A stretch of DNA of 64,000 bases from Pseudomonas sp. A34-9 (lineage in GTDB: Bacteria > Pseudomonadota > Gammaproteobacteria > Pseudomonadales > Pseudomonadaceae). The position numbers were made by a program, and so were the translations under genes. A model generated the notes under the pieces. It made no database searches, was not told the origin of the DNA, and worked only from the letters and a program-made list of their open reading frames with translations. The stretch's first letter is position 1. Each line of letters begins with the position of its first letter. The DNA lies in contig NZ_CP119967.1 in NCBI RefSeq assembly GCF_029543085.1, forward strand, positions 6,477,948 to 6,541,947, written 5' to 3'. Below, one piece after another: positions 1 through 8,644 of the stretch.

Positions 1-54
1 TGTCCTGAACGACGAACCACAGGAAGCTGAGCGGAAACCACCCCGGAACTCGAA

Positions 55-432
55 ATGAAAACTGCGCTGAAATCTGCGTTGTTGAGCCTTGGATTGTTGA
101 TGATCGGCAACGCATCAGCTCAGGTACCGGCACTTGCGACCTGCACACGCAGCGCAAATCTGTTGGCCTGCGTCGATGCCGACGGCAACGCCTACAGTGT
201 CAACACCGTCGGCAGCACGCTTTATCTGCGTGGATTTGAAAAAACTGGCCAGCGTTATTGGGCGCAAACCAACAGCCGTTTCGGCCAACTGACGTTCTTC
301 ACCGGCATTGCTTCTGACGGCGAAGCCTGGGTGGGCTACACCCGACGTGTTGGCTGGACGACGATCAATCGCTTCTCCAGTTCAGGCGGCAGCAGCGCAA
401 AGTTCACCTGCAGCCGGATTACCGGATGTTAG
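55..432 (+). CDS. small secreted cysteine-containing protein, unknown function
   Basis: A 125-residue protein with a clear Sec signal peptide (residues 1-22, cleavage after NASA). The mature part is about 100 residues with four cysteines (C30, C39, C119, C125), consistent with two disulfides in the periplasm or outside the cell. It is rich in Gly, Ser, Thr and aromatics, which suggests a small beta-rich fold. I do not recognise a family. Its stop codon overlaps the stop of the convergent amidase (TTAG shared around 429-432), so there is no room for a terminator between them. It sits at the edge of a zinc-starvation block; a role in metal stress is only an inference from position. No Zur-like box is visible in the 54 bases before it. 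Confidence 0.75.
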   Translation: MKTALKSALLSLGLLMIGNASAQVPALATCTRSANLLACVDADGNAYSVNTVGSTLYLRGFEKTGQRYWAQTNSRFGQLTFFTGIASDGEAWVGYTRRVGWTTINRFSSSGGSSAKFTCSRITGC

Positions 433-1631
433 ACCTGTGCTTTTTGCTGCTCTTGCTGCCAGGCAAGGTAGCTGTCAACGGGAGGATTCTTTTCAAAATA
501 GCGCTGCAATCCTTTAAACAACCCGTCTGCCACGGCTTGCTGATGCCGAGCGGTGACCAGACGCTGACTGTCGCGCACATTGGAAATGAAGCCGGTTTCC
601 ACCAGAATTGAAGGCACATCGGGTGATTTCAGTACTGCAAAACCCGCTTGCTCCACACGCTTCTGGTGCAGAGTGGTGATACCGGCAAGACTGCTCAGCA
701 CCGTGCTGCCAAGCTGCAAACTGGCGGCGATTGTCGCGTTCATCGACATGTCGAGAATCACCCCGGCGAGCATCGGATCCTTGTCCTTCAAATTGAGCAG
801 ACTTGTCGCACCGAGCAGGTCTGCACCATTCTCTCGCTGCGCCATGAAGCGCGCAGTCGCAGAAGTCGCGCCACCCTCGGACAAGCAATAAACCGATGCG
901 CCAGAAGCGGTCAGGCGCGGCGCCGCGTCGGCATGTACCGAGATAAACATGTCGGCCTTGTGCTGCCTGGCGATCTCCACACGCTTGCGCAACGGAACGA
1001 AAAACTCGTCATTGCGCACCAGTTTTACGTCAAAGCCTTTCTCTTTTTTCAGGCGTTTAGCGAGCAACTGCGCGATGGAAAGCACTACATCTTTTTCCCG
1101 TTCGCCCTTGGCGCCAACCGCACCGGGGTCCTTGCCGCCATGTCCCGGGTCGACGACTACGATGATGTCGCGCTTCGGATGAGCACTAATCTGCGGTGTT
1201 TCACGTGGAACCTTTGGGGCTATTGCCATCGGTTTCGCGCTGACCAAATCCAGAACCAAGCGATGGCTTTGCCCATTCTGCGGCGCCAAAAGGAAACTAT
1301 TCAGCAGCACGGGTTTGCTCAGGTCGAGAACAATCCTCGTATTTCCCAGACCAAACGGCCCGGATCGGATCGACCGTATAACCGAGCCATCTAGTGCCAT
1401 CTGACTGAAATCTCCGCTCAAGCTAGCGCCACTCACGTCAATGATTAGCCGTTCCGGCGCACTGAGCGTGAAGGTCTTGTAGCGGACCGGGCCACTCAAA
1501 TCGAACACCAACCGCAGCTTTTCCTCAGATCGCCAAAGTCGCGCCTGACGAATTTGCGTAGCCGATACGCTGAAGGGCAAAACGAAAGCAGCGCTGGCCA
1601 AAATCAGATTGAGCACCTGACGTCTGTGCAT
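429..1631 (-). CDS. N-acetylmuramoyl-L-alanine amidase (AMIN + Amidase_3), Zur-linked paralogue
   Basis: A 400-residue periplasmic amidase that cuts the amide bond between MurNAc and the stem peptide. The N-terminus has a twin-arginine type signal (HRRQVLNL, residues 2-9), as in the E. coli AmiA/AmiC enzymes. An AMIN targeting domain (about 26-130) is followed by an Amidase_3 domain (about 155-375). Zinc ligands are visible: H164 in DPGHGG, an acidic residue in KGEREK, and H233 in SVHAD; the catalytic Glu is E345 in LVETGF. It diverges from folE2 across 84 bases containing a Zur-like operator. This matches the known pattern, as I recall for the P. aeruginosa PA5538/PA5539 region, of an amidase paralogue induced on zinc starvation. 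A parS-like site (1197-1212) lies inside the coding region. Confidence 0.93.
   Translation of the reverse strand: MHRRQVLNLILASAAFVLPFSVSATQIRQARLWRSEEKLRLVFDLSGPVRYKTFTLSAPERLIIDVSGASLSGDFSQMALDGSVIRSIRSGPFGLGNTRIVLDLSKPVLLNSFLLAPQNGQSHRLVLDLVSAKPMAIAPKVPRETPQISAHPKRDIIVVVDPGHGGKDPGAVGAKGEREKDVVLSIAQLLAKRLKKEKGFDVKLVRNDEFFVPLRKRVEIARQHKADMFISVHADAAPRLTASGASVYCLSEGGATSATARFMAQRENGADLLGATSLLNLKDKDPMLAGVILDMSMNATIAASLQLGSTVLSSLAGITTLHQKRVEQAGFAVLKSPDVPSILVETGFISNVRDSQRLVTARHQQAVADGLFKGLQRYFEKNPPVDSYLAWQQEQQKAQV
1197..1212. other. parS: parS-like ParB site
   Basis: TGTTTCACGTGGAACC matches the parS palindrome except for T at position 5 and C at position 16. The TTTCACG half is the form common in other bacteria. 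It lies inside the amidase gene. Confidence 0.75.
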
Positions 1632-1670
1632 ATGAAAACCCGTTCATGAAAAAGACATAGTGATTTGAAT

Positions 1671-1686
1671 TGTTATAATGTAACAT
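1671..1686. promoter_or_regulatory. Zur-type operator between the amidase and folE2
   Basis: The sequence TGTTATAATGTAACAT is a near-perfect inverted repeat. Its core GTTATAATGTAAC differs at one position from the gammaproteobacterial Zur core GTTATAnTATAAC. It lies 40 bases before the amidase start and 30 bases before the preferred folE2 start, so one Zur dimer pair could repress both divergent promoters when zinc is plentiful. The assignment rests on the match and on the genes it controls; direct binding is inferred. Confidence 0.82.
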
Positions 1687-1715
1687 CGAATTGAATCACC
1701 ATGATGGTCCCGAAC

Positions 1716-2612
1716 ATGAATTCGCTTTCACTCCCGGATATTGCTGCGCAGGCCACTCGCCAAGTTTTGCCACTCGAATGGGTAGGCATGCACGGCATCG
1801 CATTACCTGTTTTGTTGGAAGGCCAACACCTGAGTGCCAAGGCTGATGCTGGAGTGAATCTGGATGACGGCGAGGCGCGTGGCATTCACATGTCGCGGCT
1901 GTATTTGGCTCTGGAAGCGCTCGAACATGAGCGTCTGACACCCGCCCTTCTGCACCAGGTACTCAAGCGTTTTCTGGAAAGTCACGAAGGTTTATCCAAC
2001 CGTGCTTACCTGAATATTCACACCGATCTGCTGATTAAAAGGCCTGCGTTAGTCAGTCCATTGGCTGGCTGGAAATCCTATCCAACGAGAATTTCGGCAA
2101 GCCTGAAAAGCAATATGTTCCACGTGGAACTGAAAATTGAAGTGCCCTACTCTTCCACTTGCCCTTGCTCCGCGGCTTTGGCGCGGCAGTTGATCCAGCA
2201 ACAATTCATCAACGACTTCGCCAACAAAGGCCTTCAGCACGCCGACGTTCTGGCTTGGTTAGGCTCGACACACGGCATCGTTGCCACGCCTCACAGTCAG
2301 CGCAGCACCGCGCAACTGCATCTACATCTCGACGAGTTCATAGATGAGCTCCCATTGAGCGTGATCATCAATGACGCCGAAGCGGCCCTTGGCACCGCCG
2401 TACAGACCGCAGTGAAACGCGCGGACGAACAAGCCTTCGCCCTCGCCAACGGCCAGAACCTGATGTTCTGTGAAGACGCAGCGCGCCGTCTAAATCTGGC
2501 ACTGCGTCGCACCCCGGGAGTCCGTGCATTCCATCTGCGAGTGATTCACGCCGAAAGCCTGCACGCCCATGACGCCATCGCCGAAAGCCACTGGCAGCGT
2601 GAGCAAGCATGA
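1716..2612 (+). CDS. folE2: GTP cyclohydrolase FolE2 (type IB)
   Basis: Makes 7,8-dihydroneopterin triphosphate from GTP, the first step to tetrahydrofolate. FolE2 replaces the zinc enzyme FolE when zinc is short because it can use other metals. The 298-residue product has the conserved cysteine region STCPCS about halfway along, typical of the COG1469 family. In-frame ATGs exist at 1701, 1704 and 1716; I chose 1716 because relatives begin with MN-(A/S)-L-(T/S)-LPDIAAQA, but 1701 is possible. A Zur-like operator lies just upstream. The gene overlaps the next one by four bases (ATGA), so it is coupled to the metal importer. A parS-like site lies inside it at 2116-2131. Confidence 0.95.
   Translation: MNSLSLPDIAAQATRQVLPLEWVGMHGIALPVLLEGQHLSAKADAGVNLDDGEARGIHMSRLYLALEALEHERLTPALLHQVLKRFLESHEGLSNRAYLNIHTDLLIKRPALVSPLAGWKSYPTRISASLKSNMFHVELKIEVPYSSTCPCSAALARQLIQQQFINDFANKGLQHADVLAWLGSTHGIVATPHSQRSTAQLHLHLDEFIDELPLSVIINDAEAALGTAVQTAVKRADEQAFALANGQNLMFCEDAARRLNLALRRTPGVRAFHLRVIHAESLHAHDAIAESHWQREQA
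2116..2131. other. parS: parS-like ParB site
   Basis: TGTTCCACGTGGAACT, identical to the site at 11798, inside folE2. The central 15 bases are a complete match to parS. Confidence 0.85.
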
Positions 2613-3277
2613 TCCGCTGCCAATCGCTGAGTTGGGGCGCGCCCGGCCAACCACTGACTGCGCCACTGAGCCTCGAGCTCGACAGCGGCAGCCTGACGGC
2701 AATCATCGGCGCCAACGGCTGTGGCAAAAGCAGCCTGCTGAAAGTGATCGCCGGGCTGCAAAAACCATTGGCCGGCAATGTCGGCCTGAGTGTTCCACGT
2801 CAAAGCGGATTGTCCTTCCTGCCCCAGCAACAACATCTGGATCGTCAATTCCCCATCAGCCTCGAAGAACTGGTTGCCGCTGGTTTCTGGGGACGAAGAC
2901 TATCGACCCAACTACGAAACCAGCGCCTGAAAGATGCACTGGCGAACTGGCACCTGAGTGGACTCGAGCATCGTCCCCTCATGGCTCTGTCCGGTGGCGA
3001 ACTGCAACGCGCCCTGCTCGCTCGGCTGAGCCTGACCGACGCGCCCGTGCTGCTGCTCGACGAACCCCACGCCGCGCTCGATGAATCCGGTCAGCAGTTG
3101 CTCTGGCAGCACATCCACACCTGGCATGGTGAAGGGCGAACGCTGATCGTGGTGTGCCACGACCTTGCCGCCGTGCGCCAACACATACCACAAACCTTGC
3201 TGATCAAAAACAGCCAGTGCGTGTTCGGCGCGAGCGTCGAGCTGATCCAGCAAACACCTCGCACGCAGGTGGCCTAA
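2609..3277 (+). CDS. zinc/manganese-type ABC transporter, ATP-binding protein
   Basis: A 222-residue ABC ATPase of the metal (ZnuC/AztA/MntB) group. Visible motifs are Walker A GANGCGKSS near residue 35, signature LSGGELQRA near 130, Walker B VLLLDEPHAALD near 150 and an H-loop CHD near 185. It lies between folE2 and the permease with overlaps on both sides (ATGA with folE2, TAATG with the permease), so all four genes are translationally coupled. Powering import of zinc when the Zur operator is derepressed is the most likely role. It is shorter than typical ZnuC (about 250 residues) and the metal could also be manganese; the operator favours zinc. Confidence 0.92.
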   Translation: MIRCQSLSWGAPGQPLTAPLSLELDSGSLTAIIGANGCGKSSLLKVIAGLQKPLAGNVGLSVPRQSGLSFLPQQQHLDRQFPISLEELVAAGFWGRRLSTQLRNQRLKDALANWHLSGLEHRPLMALSGGELQRALLARLSLTDAPVLLLDEPHAALDESGQQLLWQHIHTWHGEGRTLIVVCHDLAAVRQHIPQTLLIKNSQCVFGASVELIQQTPRTQVA

Positions 3278-4143
3278 TGCTCGCCGTCGCCCACTTCTGG
3301 CAGCCGTTCAACGAGTTCGTGTTCATGCGCCGCGCCCTGCTCGGCGGCCTGGTACTCGCTTGCAGTACCGCACCGCTCGGCGTGTTCTTGATTCTGCGAC
3401 GGATGAGCCTGATCGGTGATGCAGTGGCCCACGGCATACTTCCCGGCGCCGCACTGGGTTTCTGGTTTGCCGGACTCAGCCTGCCGGCACTGACGCTCGG
3501 CGGTCTCGGGGCCGGACTGAGCATGGCCGGCCTTGCCGCCTGGATCACCCGCCGCACTGGCCTGCGTGAAGACGCCAGCCTCGCCGCAATCTACCCAATA
3601 TCCCTTGCCTGCGGCGTGCTGATTCTCGGCATCGCTGGCAAACGTCTCGACTTGCTTCACTTGCTGTTTGGCTCAGCATTGGCCGTCGACGGCCCAACCC
3701 TCACCGGAATGTTGTGGGTCTCGGCTTTCAGCCTGATTGCCATGGCGCTGATCTACAAACCACTGTTGCTCGACACCCTCGACCCTTTGTTCTTGAGAAC
3801 CGTGAGCCGCCTCGGCCCACTCGCCCACGGCGTCTTCCTGACTCTGGTGGTACTCAATCTGGTGATCGGCTTCCAGGCCATCGGCGCCCTGATGGTGGTC
3901 GGACTGATGATGCTCCCCGCCGCAGCCTCACGATTCTGGAGCCGTCGTCTGCCGATCCTGATTGCGATCGCAGCCGTCATCGGATGCCTCTCGGTGTGGT
4001 TCGGCTTGCTGCTGTCGTTCTACTACTCGCTACCCAGCGGCCCGGCCATCGTGCTGGTCGCAGGCCTCGGCTATCTGTTGTCAGTGGTGTTCGGGCCGGT
4101 GCACGGTCTGTTGCGCCGCCCGCCTTTGCTCACGTCCCCATGA
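3277..4143 (+). CDS. zinc/manganese-type ABC transporter, permease
   Basis: A 288-residue polytopic inner-membrane protein of the ABC-3 (ZnuB/TroC) family. About eight hydrophobic segments can be read. The conserved cytoplasmic stretch RRMSLIGDAVAHGILPGAAL (near residue 45) and GFQAIGALMVVGLMMLPAA (near 195) are hallmarks of the family. The start is the ATG at 3277, which overlaps the stop of the ATPase gene (TAATG); a longer frame reaching back to 3154 only reads through the ATPase gene. It would carry the metal across the inner membrane, receiving it from the binding protein encoded next. Confidence 0.93.
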   Translation: MLAVAHFWQPFNEFVFMRRALLGGLVLACSTAPLGVFLILRRMSLIGDAVAHGILPGAALGFWFAGLSLPALTLGGLGAGLSMAGLAAWITRRTGLREDASLAAIYPISLACGVLILGIAGKRLDLLHLLFGSALAVDGPTLTGMLWVSAFSLIAMALIYKPLLLDTLDPLFLRTVSRLGPLAHGVFLTLVVLNLVIGFQAIGALMVVGLMMLPAAASRFWSRRLPILIAIAAVIGCLSVWFGLLLSFYYSLPSGPAIVLVAGLGYLLSVVFGPVHGLLRRPPLLTSP

Positions 4144-4154
4144 GGTGTTCCCCG

Positions 4155-5030
4155 ATGCGCGCTCTACTCGTGTTGTTCAGCCTGATGCTGTCGATGTCAT
4201 TGTCGGCGGCGGAAAAATTATCGGTAGTGACCAGCTTCAGCATTCTCGACGACATGGTTCATCAGGTCGGCGGCGAACATATCCAGATCACCAACATGGT
4301 CGGCCCGGACGCCGACGCGCACACCTACGAGCCGACACCGGACGATGCCAAAGCGTTGCTTGACGCAAAATTGATCATCAAAAACGGGCTCGGCTTCGAG
4401 CCTTGGCTGGACCGACTGGTGACCAGCACCGAGACCAAAGCCACAGTGGTCAGTGCCAGTCATGGCGTGATTCCGCGCTCACTGAATGAAGATGGCGAAA
4501 CCGTTCCCGACCCGCACGCCTGGCACAATCTGGCGAACGCCGAGTTGTATATCGCCAATATCACCAATGCACTGATCGCTGCGGATCCCGCGAACAAAGC
4601 CGACTACGAACGCAACAGCAAAACCTACCTGAAGCAGATCTACGCCCTGCTCGCCGAAGCCAAAACCAGGCTCGGTGCGCTGCCACCGGGCAACCGCAAG
4701 ATCGTCACCAGCCACGATGCCTTCGGTTATCTCGGCCAGGCGTACGGCATCGACTTTATGGCGCCGCAAGGTTTGTCCACCGAACGCGAACCCTCGGCCG
4801 CCGAAGTCGCTGCACTGATTACCCAGATTCGCCAGGCTCACGTCAAAGCGGTGTTCATGGAAAACATCAAAGACCCACGCCTGCTCAAACAGATCGCCGA
4901 CGAAAGCGGCGCGCACGTGGGTGGCACGCTCTACTCAGATGCCCTCGCTGCCAGCGGCCCGGCCAGCACCTTCACCGGTCTGTTCGAATACAACCTCAAC
5001 ACTCTTTACAACGCGCTGAGCCAACCATGA
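4155..5030 (+). CDS. zinc/manganese-type ABC transporter, periplasmic binding protein
   Basis: A cluster A-I metal-binding protein of 291 residues with a Sec signal peptide (1-19, cut before EKLSV). Likely metal ligands are H56 in DAHTYEP, H121 in DPHAWH, a His near 187 in TSHDAFGYLG and an acidic residue near the C-terminus. Unlike classical ZnuA there is no long histidine-rich loop between the first two ligands, so it resembles AztC/TroA-type proteins. ATG 4155 is preferred because GAGG lies nine bases upstream; ATG 4140, overlapping the permease stop, would add five residues. It is the last gene of the folE2-importer operon. Confidence 0.92.
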   Translation: MRALLVLFSLMLSMSLSAAEKLSVVTSFSILDDMVHQVGGEHIQITNMVGPDADAHTYEPTPDDAKALLDAKLIIKNGLGFEPWLDRLVTSTETKATVVSASHGVIPRSLNEDGETVPDPHAWHNLANAELYIANITNALIAADPANKADYERNSKTYLKQIYALLAEAKTRLGALPPGNRKIVTSHDAFGYLGQAYGIDFMAPQGLSTEREPSAAEVAALITQIRQAHVKAVFMENIKDPRLLKQIADESGAHVGGTLYSDALAASGPASTFTGLFEYNLNTLYNALSQP

Positions 5031-5332
5031 TCCGCTAGACCACGACTCGCATCGGAGGTGAAACGGCAAGCCATTCTGTCGCAGTGCGGATGGACGCCGT
5101 TTGCCAGACGCAGCTTTGGGCATCGGGTCAGTACAACGATTGTCTCGGAGCAGTTTGCGTGGCGGGAAGGTCGGGTGCATGAGGTGTCGAGGATTAGCAC
5201 TATGGTTTATGCGCTTAACCCACAACCCAACTGTAGGTGCTGACGACTGAAACGGGGCTGCGATCTTTTGATCTGGTTTTTACAGTCAGGATCGAAAGAT
5301 CGCAGCGTGCCGCAGCACCTGCATGGAACGCT
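5031..5332. other. gap with a REP-like palindrome and a possible decayed reading frame
   Basis: A 302-base gap between the metal-binding protein gene and the convergent DUF3617 gene. An ATG overlapping the previous stop (ATGATCCGCTAG) opens a frame that ends after three codons. A second frame then stays open from 5031 to 5243 on the plus strand, without a convincing start or a family I know. This could be a remnant of a deleted gene or repeat-derived sequence. The right-hand part (about 5253-5304) is a REP-like inverted repeat. Confidence 0.4.
5253..5304. repeat. REP-like palindrome, GCTGCGATCTTTTGATC family
   Basis: The arm GGGGCTGCGATCTTTTGATC is answered by GATCGAAAGATCGCAGC about 15 bases later, forming an imperfect hairpin. 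The same GGCTGCGATCTTTT word occurs at 35.5, 39.4 and 42.2 kb in this window. Here it lies between convergent genes and may end transcription from both sides. Confidence 0.7.
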
Positions 5333-5851
5333 TTAAGCCCGGGGTTTAACGGCGCCGCAATCCTGGCCCAGCCAGACTGCACGAGTTTCCAGACTGCCCT
5401 TCTGGTTGATTCCGATTGCGTTGAACGTGCCGTTGGCCACGGTGGTGAACTCACGATCACTCAGGAACGTCGCCACCCCGGTGCCCTGGGCTTTCGGGCA
5501 ACTGAAACGGAATTTCCACTGGTTGCCCGTGCGCTCGGTGATCTGTTGTTTGCAGCCCGATTGCGGGTCGGCCAATGGAATATCGTTGGTTGCCACTTGC
5601 TCCGGCGTCAGACACGCCCGGATACCCTTGCCGCCGATATTGATGCCGTTTTTTTCCAGCGCCGCACGCTGTTGCGGGGTCATCTGGCCTTGCAGTTGGC
5701 CGAGGATCGATTGCACATCCATCGGCTGGTCATCGACCTTGACGTTGCTCGATGTCATTTCCCACAGCCCTGGCTGCAGCATCTGCGCCTGCGCAACCAC
5801 CGGCAATGCCAAACCCAGGCCCAGCGCCAAACCCAGCAGACGAACGTTCAT
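5333..5851 (-). CDS. DUF3617 domain-containing periplasmic protein
   Basis: A 172-residue exported protein with a Sec signal peptide (residues 1-22, ending VVAQA). The mature part begins with the family hallmark LQPGLWEMT and contains the pair of cysteines in IRACLTP and SGCKQQ plus further cysteines in FSCPKA and GQDCGA, typical of DUF3617 proteins that fold as small disulfide-bonded beta domains. No function is established for the family. It stands alone, convergent to the metal-binding protein gene and divergent from cls. Confidence 0.88.
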   Translation of the reverse strand: MNVRLLGLALGLGLALPVVAQAQMLQPGLWEMTSSNVKVDDQPMDVQSILGQLQGQMTPQQRAALEKNGINIGGKGIRACLTPEQVATNDIPLADPQSGCKQQITERTGNQWKFRFSCPKAQGTGVATFLSDREFTTVANGTFNAIGINQKGSLETRAVWLGQDCGAVKPRA

Positions 5852-5982
5852 CGAAAAACTCCTGATCAGTAGTGGCCGTTAGACGTCGGCCGATTGCTTC
5901 GGTTCATGCACCAATTAAATAGCGACATTCGCAACAGAACATGGTCTGTTAAGCATTGAATCTTCCGGAGCAAGGCTGCCCC

Positions 5983-7422
5983 ATGGATTATTTTGGACCG
6001 CACATTTTCGGTTATCTGATCGCCCTGATACACACCCTCGGCTTGATCGCCGCCGTTCACGCGGTGCTCACCGTGCGCACGGCTCAAGGCTCGATTGCCT
6101 GGGCATTGTCGCTGATCTTCATTCCCTATCTCACGCTTATTCCGTACCTGGTGTTCGGCCGCAGCACCTTTGATGGTTACATCAACGCGCGACGTCAGGC
6201 CAACGAACAGATGCGTCAGGCCATCTCCGAGTTGAACTGGCGCCCGTGGGTGGAGGAAGCACTGACGGCACGCGCCTCGAATGCCTACGCTTCGTTACGG
6301 GCGATGCCCAAACTTGGACGTATGCCTTGTCTGGCGAATAATGAAGTGCAATTGCTGGTAAACGGCACGGCCACCTTCGAGGCGATTTTCCAGGCCATCG
6401 ATCAGGCGAAAGAAGCGGTGCTGATCCAGTTTTTCATCATTCACGATGATCGGCTCGGCCAGCGCCTGCGTGATCTGCTGCTGAAGAAAGCCGCCGAAGG
6501 CGTGGCGATTCATCTTCTCTACGACCGTATTGGCAGCCATGCCCTGCCCCACAGTTATGTGCAAGCGTTACGTGATGGCGGCGTTGAGGTCAAAGCCTTC
6601 GCGACGCGTAGCGGCTGGCTCAATCGCTTTCAGGTCAACTTTCGTAATCATCGCAAGATCGTCGTGGTCGACGGCGTGGTCGGCTTTGTCGGCGGGCATA
6701 ACGTCGGCGATGAATACATGGGCGAAAACCCCCCGCTGGCGCCGTGGCGCGATACCCATGTGAAGGTCCGCGGCCCGGTGGTCGCGTGCATGCAGGAATC
6801 CTTTGCCGAGGACTGGTTCTGGGCCGCGCGAACTTTGCCTCCGCTGATACTGCCGGATGAATACCCGGACGACGGCGTGCTCTGCCAACTGCTCGCCAGC
6901 GGCCCGGCCGATGCTTACGAAACCTGCTCGCTGTTCTTTGTCGAAGCCATCCATGCGGCCACCGAACGCGTGTGGATCACCAGCCCTTACTTCATTCCCG
7001 ACGAGGCTGTATTTGCCGCATTAAGGTTGGCGGTCTTACGCGGTGTCGATGTGCGCCTGCTGCTGCCGTCGCGTCCCGATCATCGCATCGTTTACGCCGC
7101 TTCCAGTCTCTACGCATTTGAAGCCGTGCGGGCCGGCGTGCGGGTGTTTCGCTACAAACCCGGTTTCCTTCATCAGAAAGTAGTGCTGATCGACAGCGAG
7201 ATCAGCGCCATCGGCAGCGCCAATCTGGACAACCGTTCGTTCCGGTTGAATTTCGAAGTGATGCTGCTGACCGTCGACAGTGACTTCGCCGCCAGCGTGG
7301 AAAACATGCTCATCGCAGATTTCGACCAAGCCTACGAAGTTGACAAAGAAGAAAGCCGGGAAATCCACCGCCTGCAACAAGTCGGCATGCGGATCGCCCG
7401 GCTGATTTCGCCGATTCTCTGA
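5983..7422 (+). CDS. cls: cardiolipin synthase
   Basis: Condenses two phosphatidylglycerols to cardiolipin and glycerol at the inner membrane. The 479-residue protein has two N-terminal membrane helices (residues 1-60) and two phospholipase D domains with HKD motifs: [10 protein letters not shown] near residue 221 and [20 protein letters not shown] near 396. The ATG at 5983 is chosen because [12 protein letters not shown] is the usual N-terminus and AAGG lies seven bases upstream; a TTG at 5956 in the same frame is a weaker alternative. It is convergent to cfa, another phospholipid-modifying gene, with a short hairpin between them. Confidence 0.95.
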   Translation: MDYFGPHIFGYLIALIHTLGLIAAVHAVLTVRTAQGSIAWALSLIFIPYLTLIPYLVFGRSTFDGYINARRQANEQMRQAISELNWRPWVEEALTARASNAYASLRAMPKLGRMPCLANNEVQLLVNGTATFEAIFQAIDQAKEAVLIQFFIIHDDRLGQRLRDLLLKKAAEGVAIHLLYDRIGSHALPHSYVQALRDGGVEVKAFATRSGWLNRFQVNFRNHRKIVVVDGVVGFVGGHNVGDEYMGENPPLAPWRDTHVKVRGPVVACMQESFAEDWFWAARTLPPLILPDEYPDDGVLCQLLASGPADAYETCSLFFVEAIHAATERVWITSPYFIPDEAVFAALRLAVLRGVDVRLLLPSRPDHRIVYAASSLYAFEAVRAGVRVFRYKPGFLHQKVVLIDSEISAIGSANLDNRSFRLNFEVMLLTVDSDFAASVENMLIADFDQAYEVDKEESREIHRLQQVGMRIARLISPIL

Positions 7423-7423
7423 A

Positions 7424-7448
7424 AGCCCTCTGCGATAAGGAGAGGGCT
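7424..7448. terminator. hairpin between convergent cls and cfa
   Basis: AGCCCTCT and AGAGGGCT form an eight-base stem with a nine-base loop directly after the cls stop. There is no T-run on either side, so it is only a possible terminator. Confidence 0.35.
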
Positions 7449-7456
7449 GCATGAGA

Positions 7457-8644
7457 TCAAGGGGTGTAGATATCGTCGCGCGTCCACGGCAGTTCATGGC
7501 TGCCATCCGGATGCGCCTTCACCGCGAGGATCTGGTGCAGATTGATCCAGCCGCGCGCAAACGCATAAGCACAGCCGGCCAGGTACAGACGCCAGATGCG
7601 TAGCGCCTGATCCGGCACCAGTTTGCCTGCGGTTTCAAGGTTATCCTCCAGCCGCTCGCTCCAGTGATCCAGCGTGCGCGCGTAATGCAGGCGCAGGCTT
7701 TCGACGTCGACAATCTCCAGCCCCGCTTCGCTGATCTCGGCCGAGATCATCGCAAGGTGCGGCAACTCGCCGTTGGGGAATACGTATTTCTCGATGAAAT
7801 CCCCTGCACCGCGTCCCACCGGACGACCATCGGTGTGTTTGGCGGTGATGCCATGGTTCATCACCAGGCCGCCCTCCTTCACCGCACCGAACAGGGTTTT
7901 GCAGTACTCGGCGAGATTGGCGTGGCCAACGTGCTCGAACATGCCGACGCTGACTACCTTGTCGAAACGCCCGTCCTGAGGCAGATCGCGATAGTCGAGC
8001 AATTGCAGTTCGATCTGGTCTTCCAGGCCTTCGGCCTTGACTCGTTCGCGTGCCAGTTCCAGCTGTTCCTTGCTCAGGGTAATGCCGAAGACTTTGGCGC
8101 CGAACTCCCGCGCGGCATACCGCGCCAGCCCACCCCAGCCGCAACCGACATCCAGCAGGTAGTCGCCTGGCTGCAAGCGCAGCTTGCGGCATAAATGGCG
8201 GAATTTGGCTTGCTGCGCCTGCTCAAGGGTTTCGCTGCCCGTTTCGAAATACGCGCAGGAATACGCCATGTCGCTGTCCAGCCAGAGCTGGTAGAACGCA
8301 TTGGACAGGTCGTAGTGATAGGAAATGGCTTTGGCGTCGGTTTCCTTGTCGTGCACCGAACGCACTGGCTGACTGTCTTCATCTTCGCCGAGCAAAGCGT
8401 TGCTCAATTCGTCGCAGACCCGGATGACCTCGCTGATCGAGCCCTCCAGTTCCAGCTTGCCTTCAACGAATGCCGCGCCGAGCGCATCCAGGCTTGGATG
8501 GGTGAACTGGGTGACCATCTGCGGGTCCTTGACCACGATGGTGACGCTGGGCGCCGGCCCCAGATTGAACTCATGGCCATCCCAGAGTCGCAAGCGAAGC
8601 GGAAGCTGCAGATTCTGTAAGGCCGGTGGAAGTTGCGCGAGCAT
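7457..8644 (-). CDS. cfa: cyclopropane-fatty-acyl-phospholipid synthase
   Basis: Adds a methylene group from S-adenosylmethionine to the double bond of unsaturated acyl chains in membrane phospholipids. The 395-residue protein has an N-terminal lipid-binding region and a Rossmann methyltransferase domain with motif I LLDVGCGWGGLARYAA near residue 165. Other family features are YHYDLSNAFYQLWLD near 110 and the late EYVFPNGELPH near 290. The length fits the family (380-420). As I recall, a cfa homologue also lies near the origin in P. aeruginosa (PA5546). Promoter elements are not obvious. Confidence 0.95.
   Translation of the reverse strand: MLAQLPPALQNLQLPLRLRLWDGHEFNLGPAPSVTIVVKDPQMVTQFTHPSLDALGAAFVEGKLELEGSISEVIRVCDELSNALLGEDEDSQPVRSVHDKETDAKAISYHYDLSNAFYQLWLDSDMAYSCAYFETGSETLEQAQQAKFRHLCRKLRLQPGDYLLDVGCGWGGLARYAAREFGAKVFGITLSKEQLELARERVKAEGLEDQIELQLLDYRDLPQDGRFDKVVSVGMFEHVGHANLAEYCKTLFGAVKEGGLVMNHGITAKHTDGRPVGRGAGDFIEKYVFPNGELPHLAMISAEISEAGLEIVDVESLRLHYARTLDHWSERLEDNLETAGKLVPDQALRIWRLYLAGCAYAFARGWINLHQILAVKAHPDGSHELPWTRDDIYTP

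Noticed and set aside
2790..2806. TGTTCCACGTCAAAGC as a further parS
   Set aside because: The left half is perfect but four of the last six bases differ; no palindrome remains.
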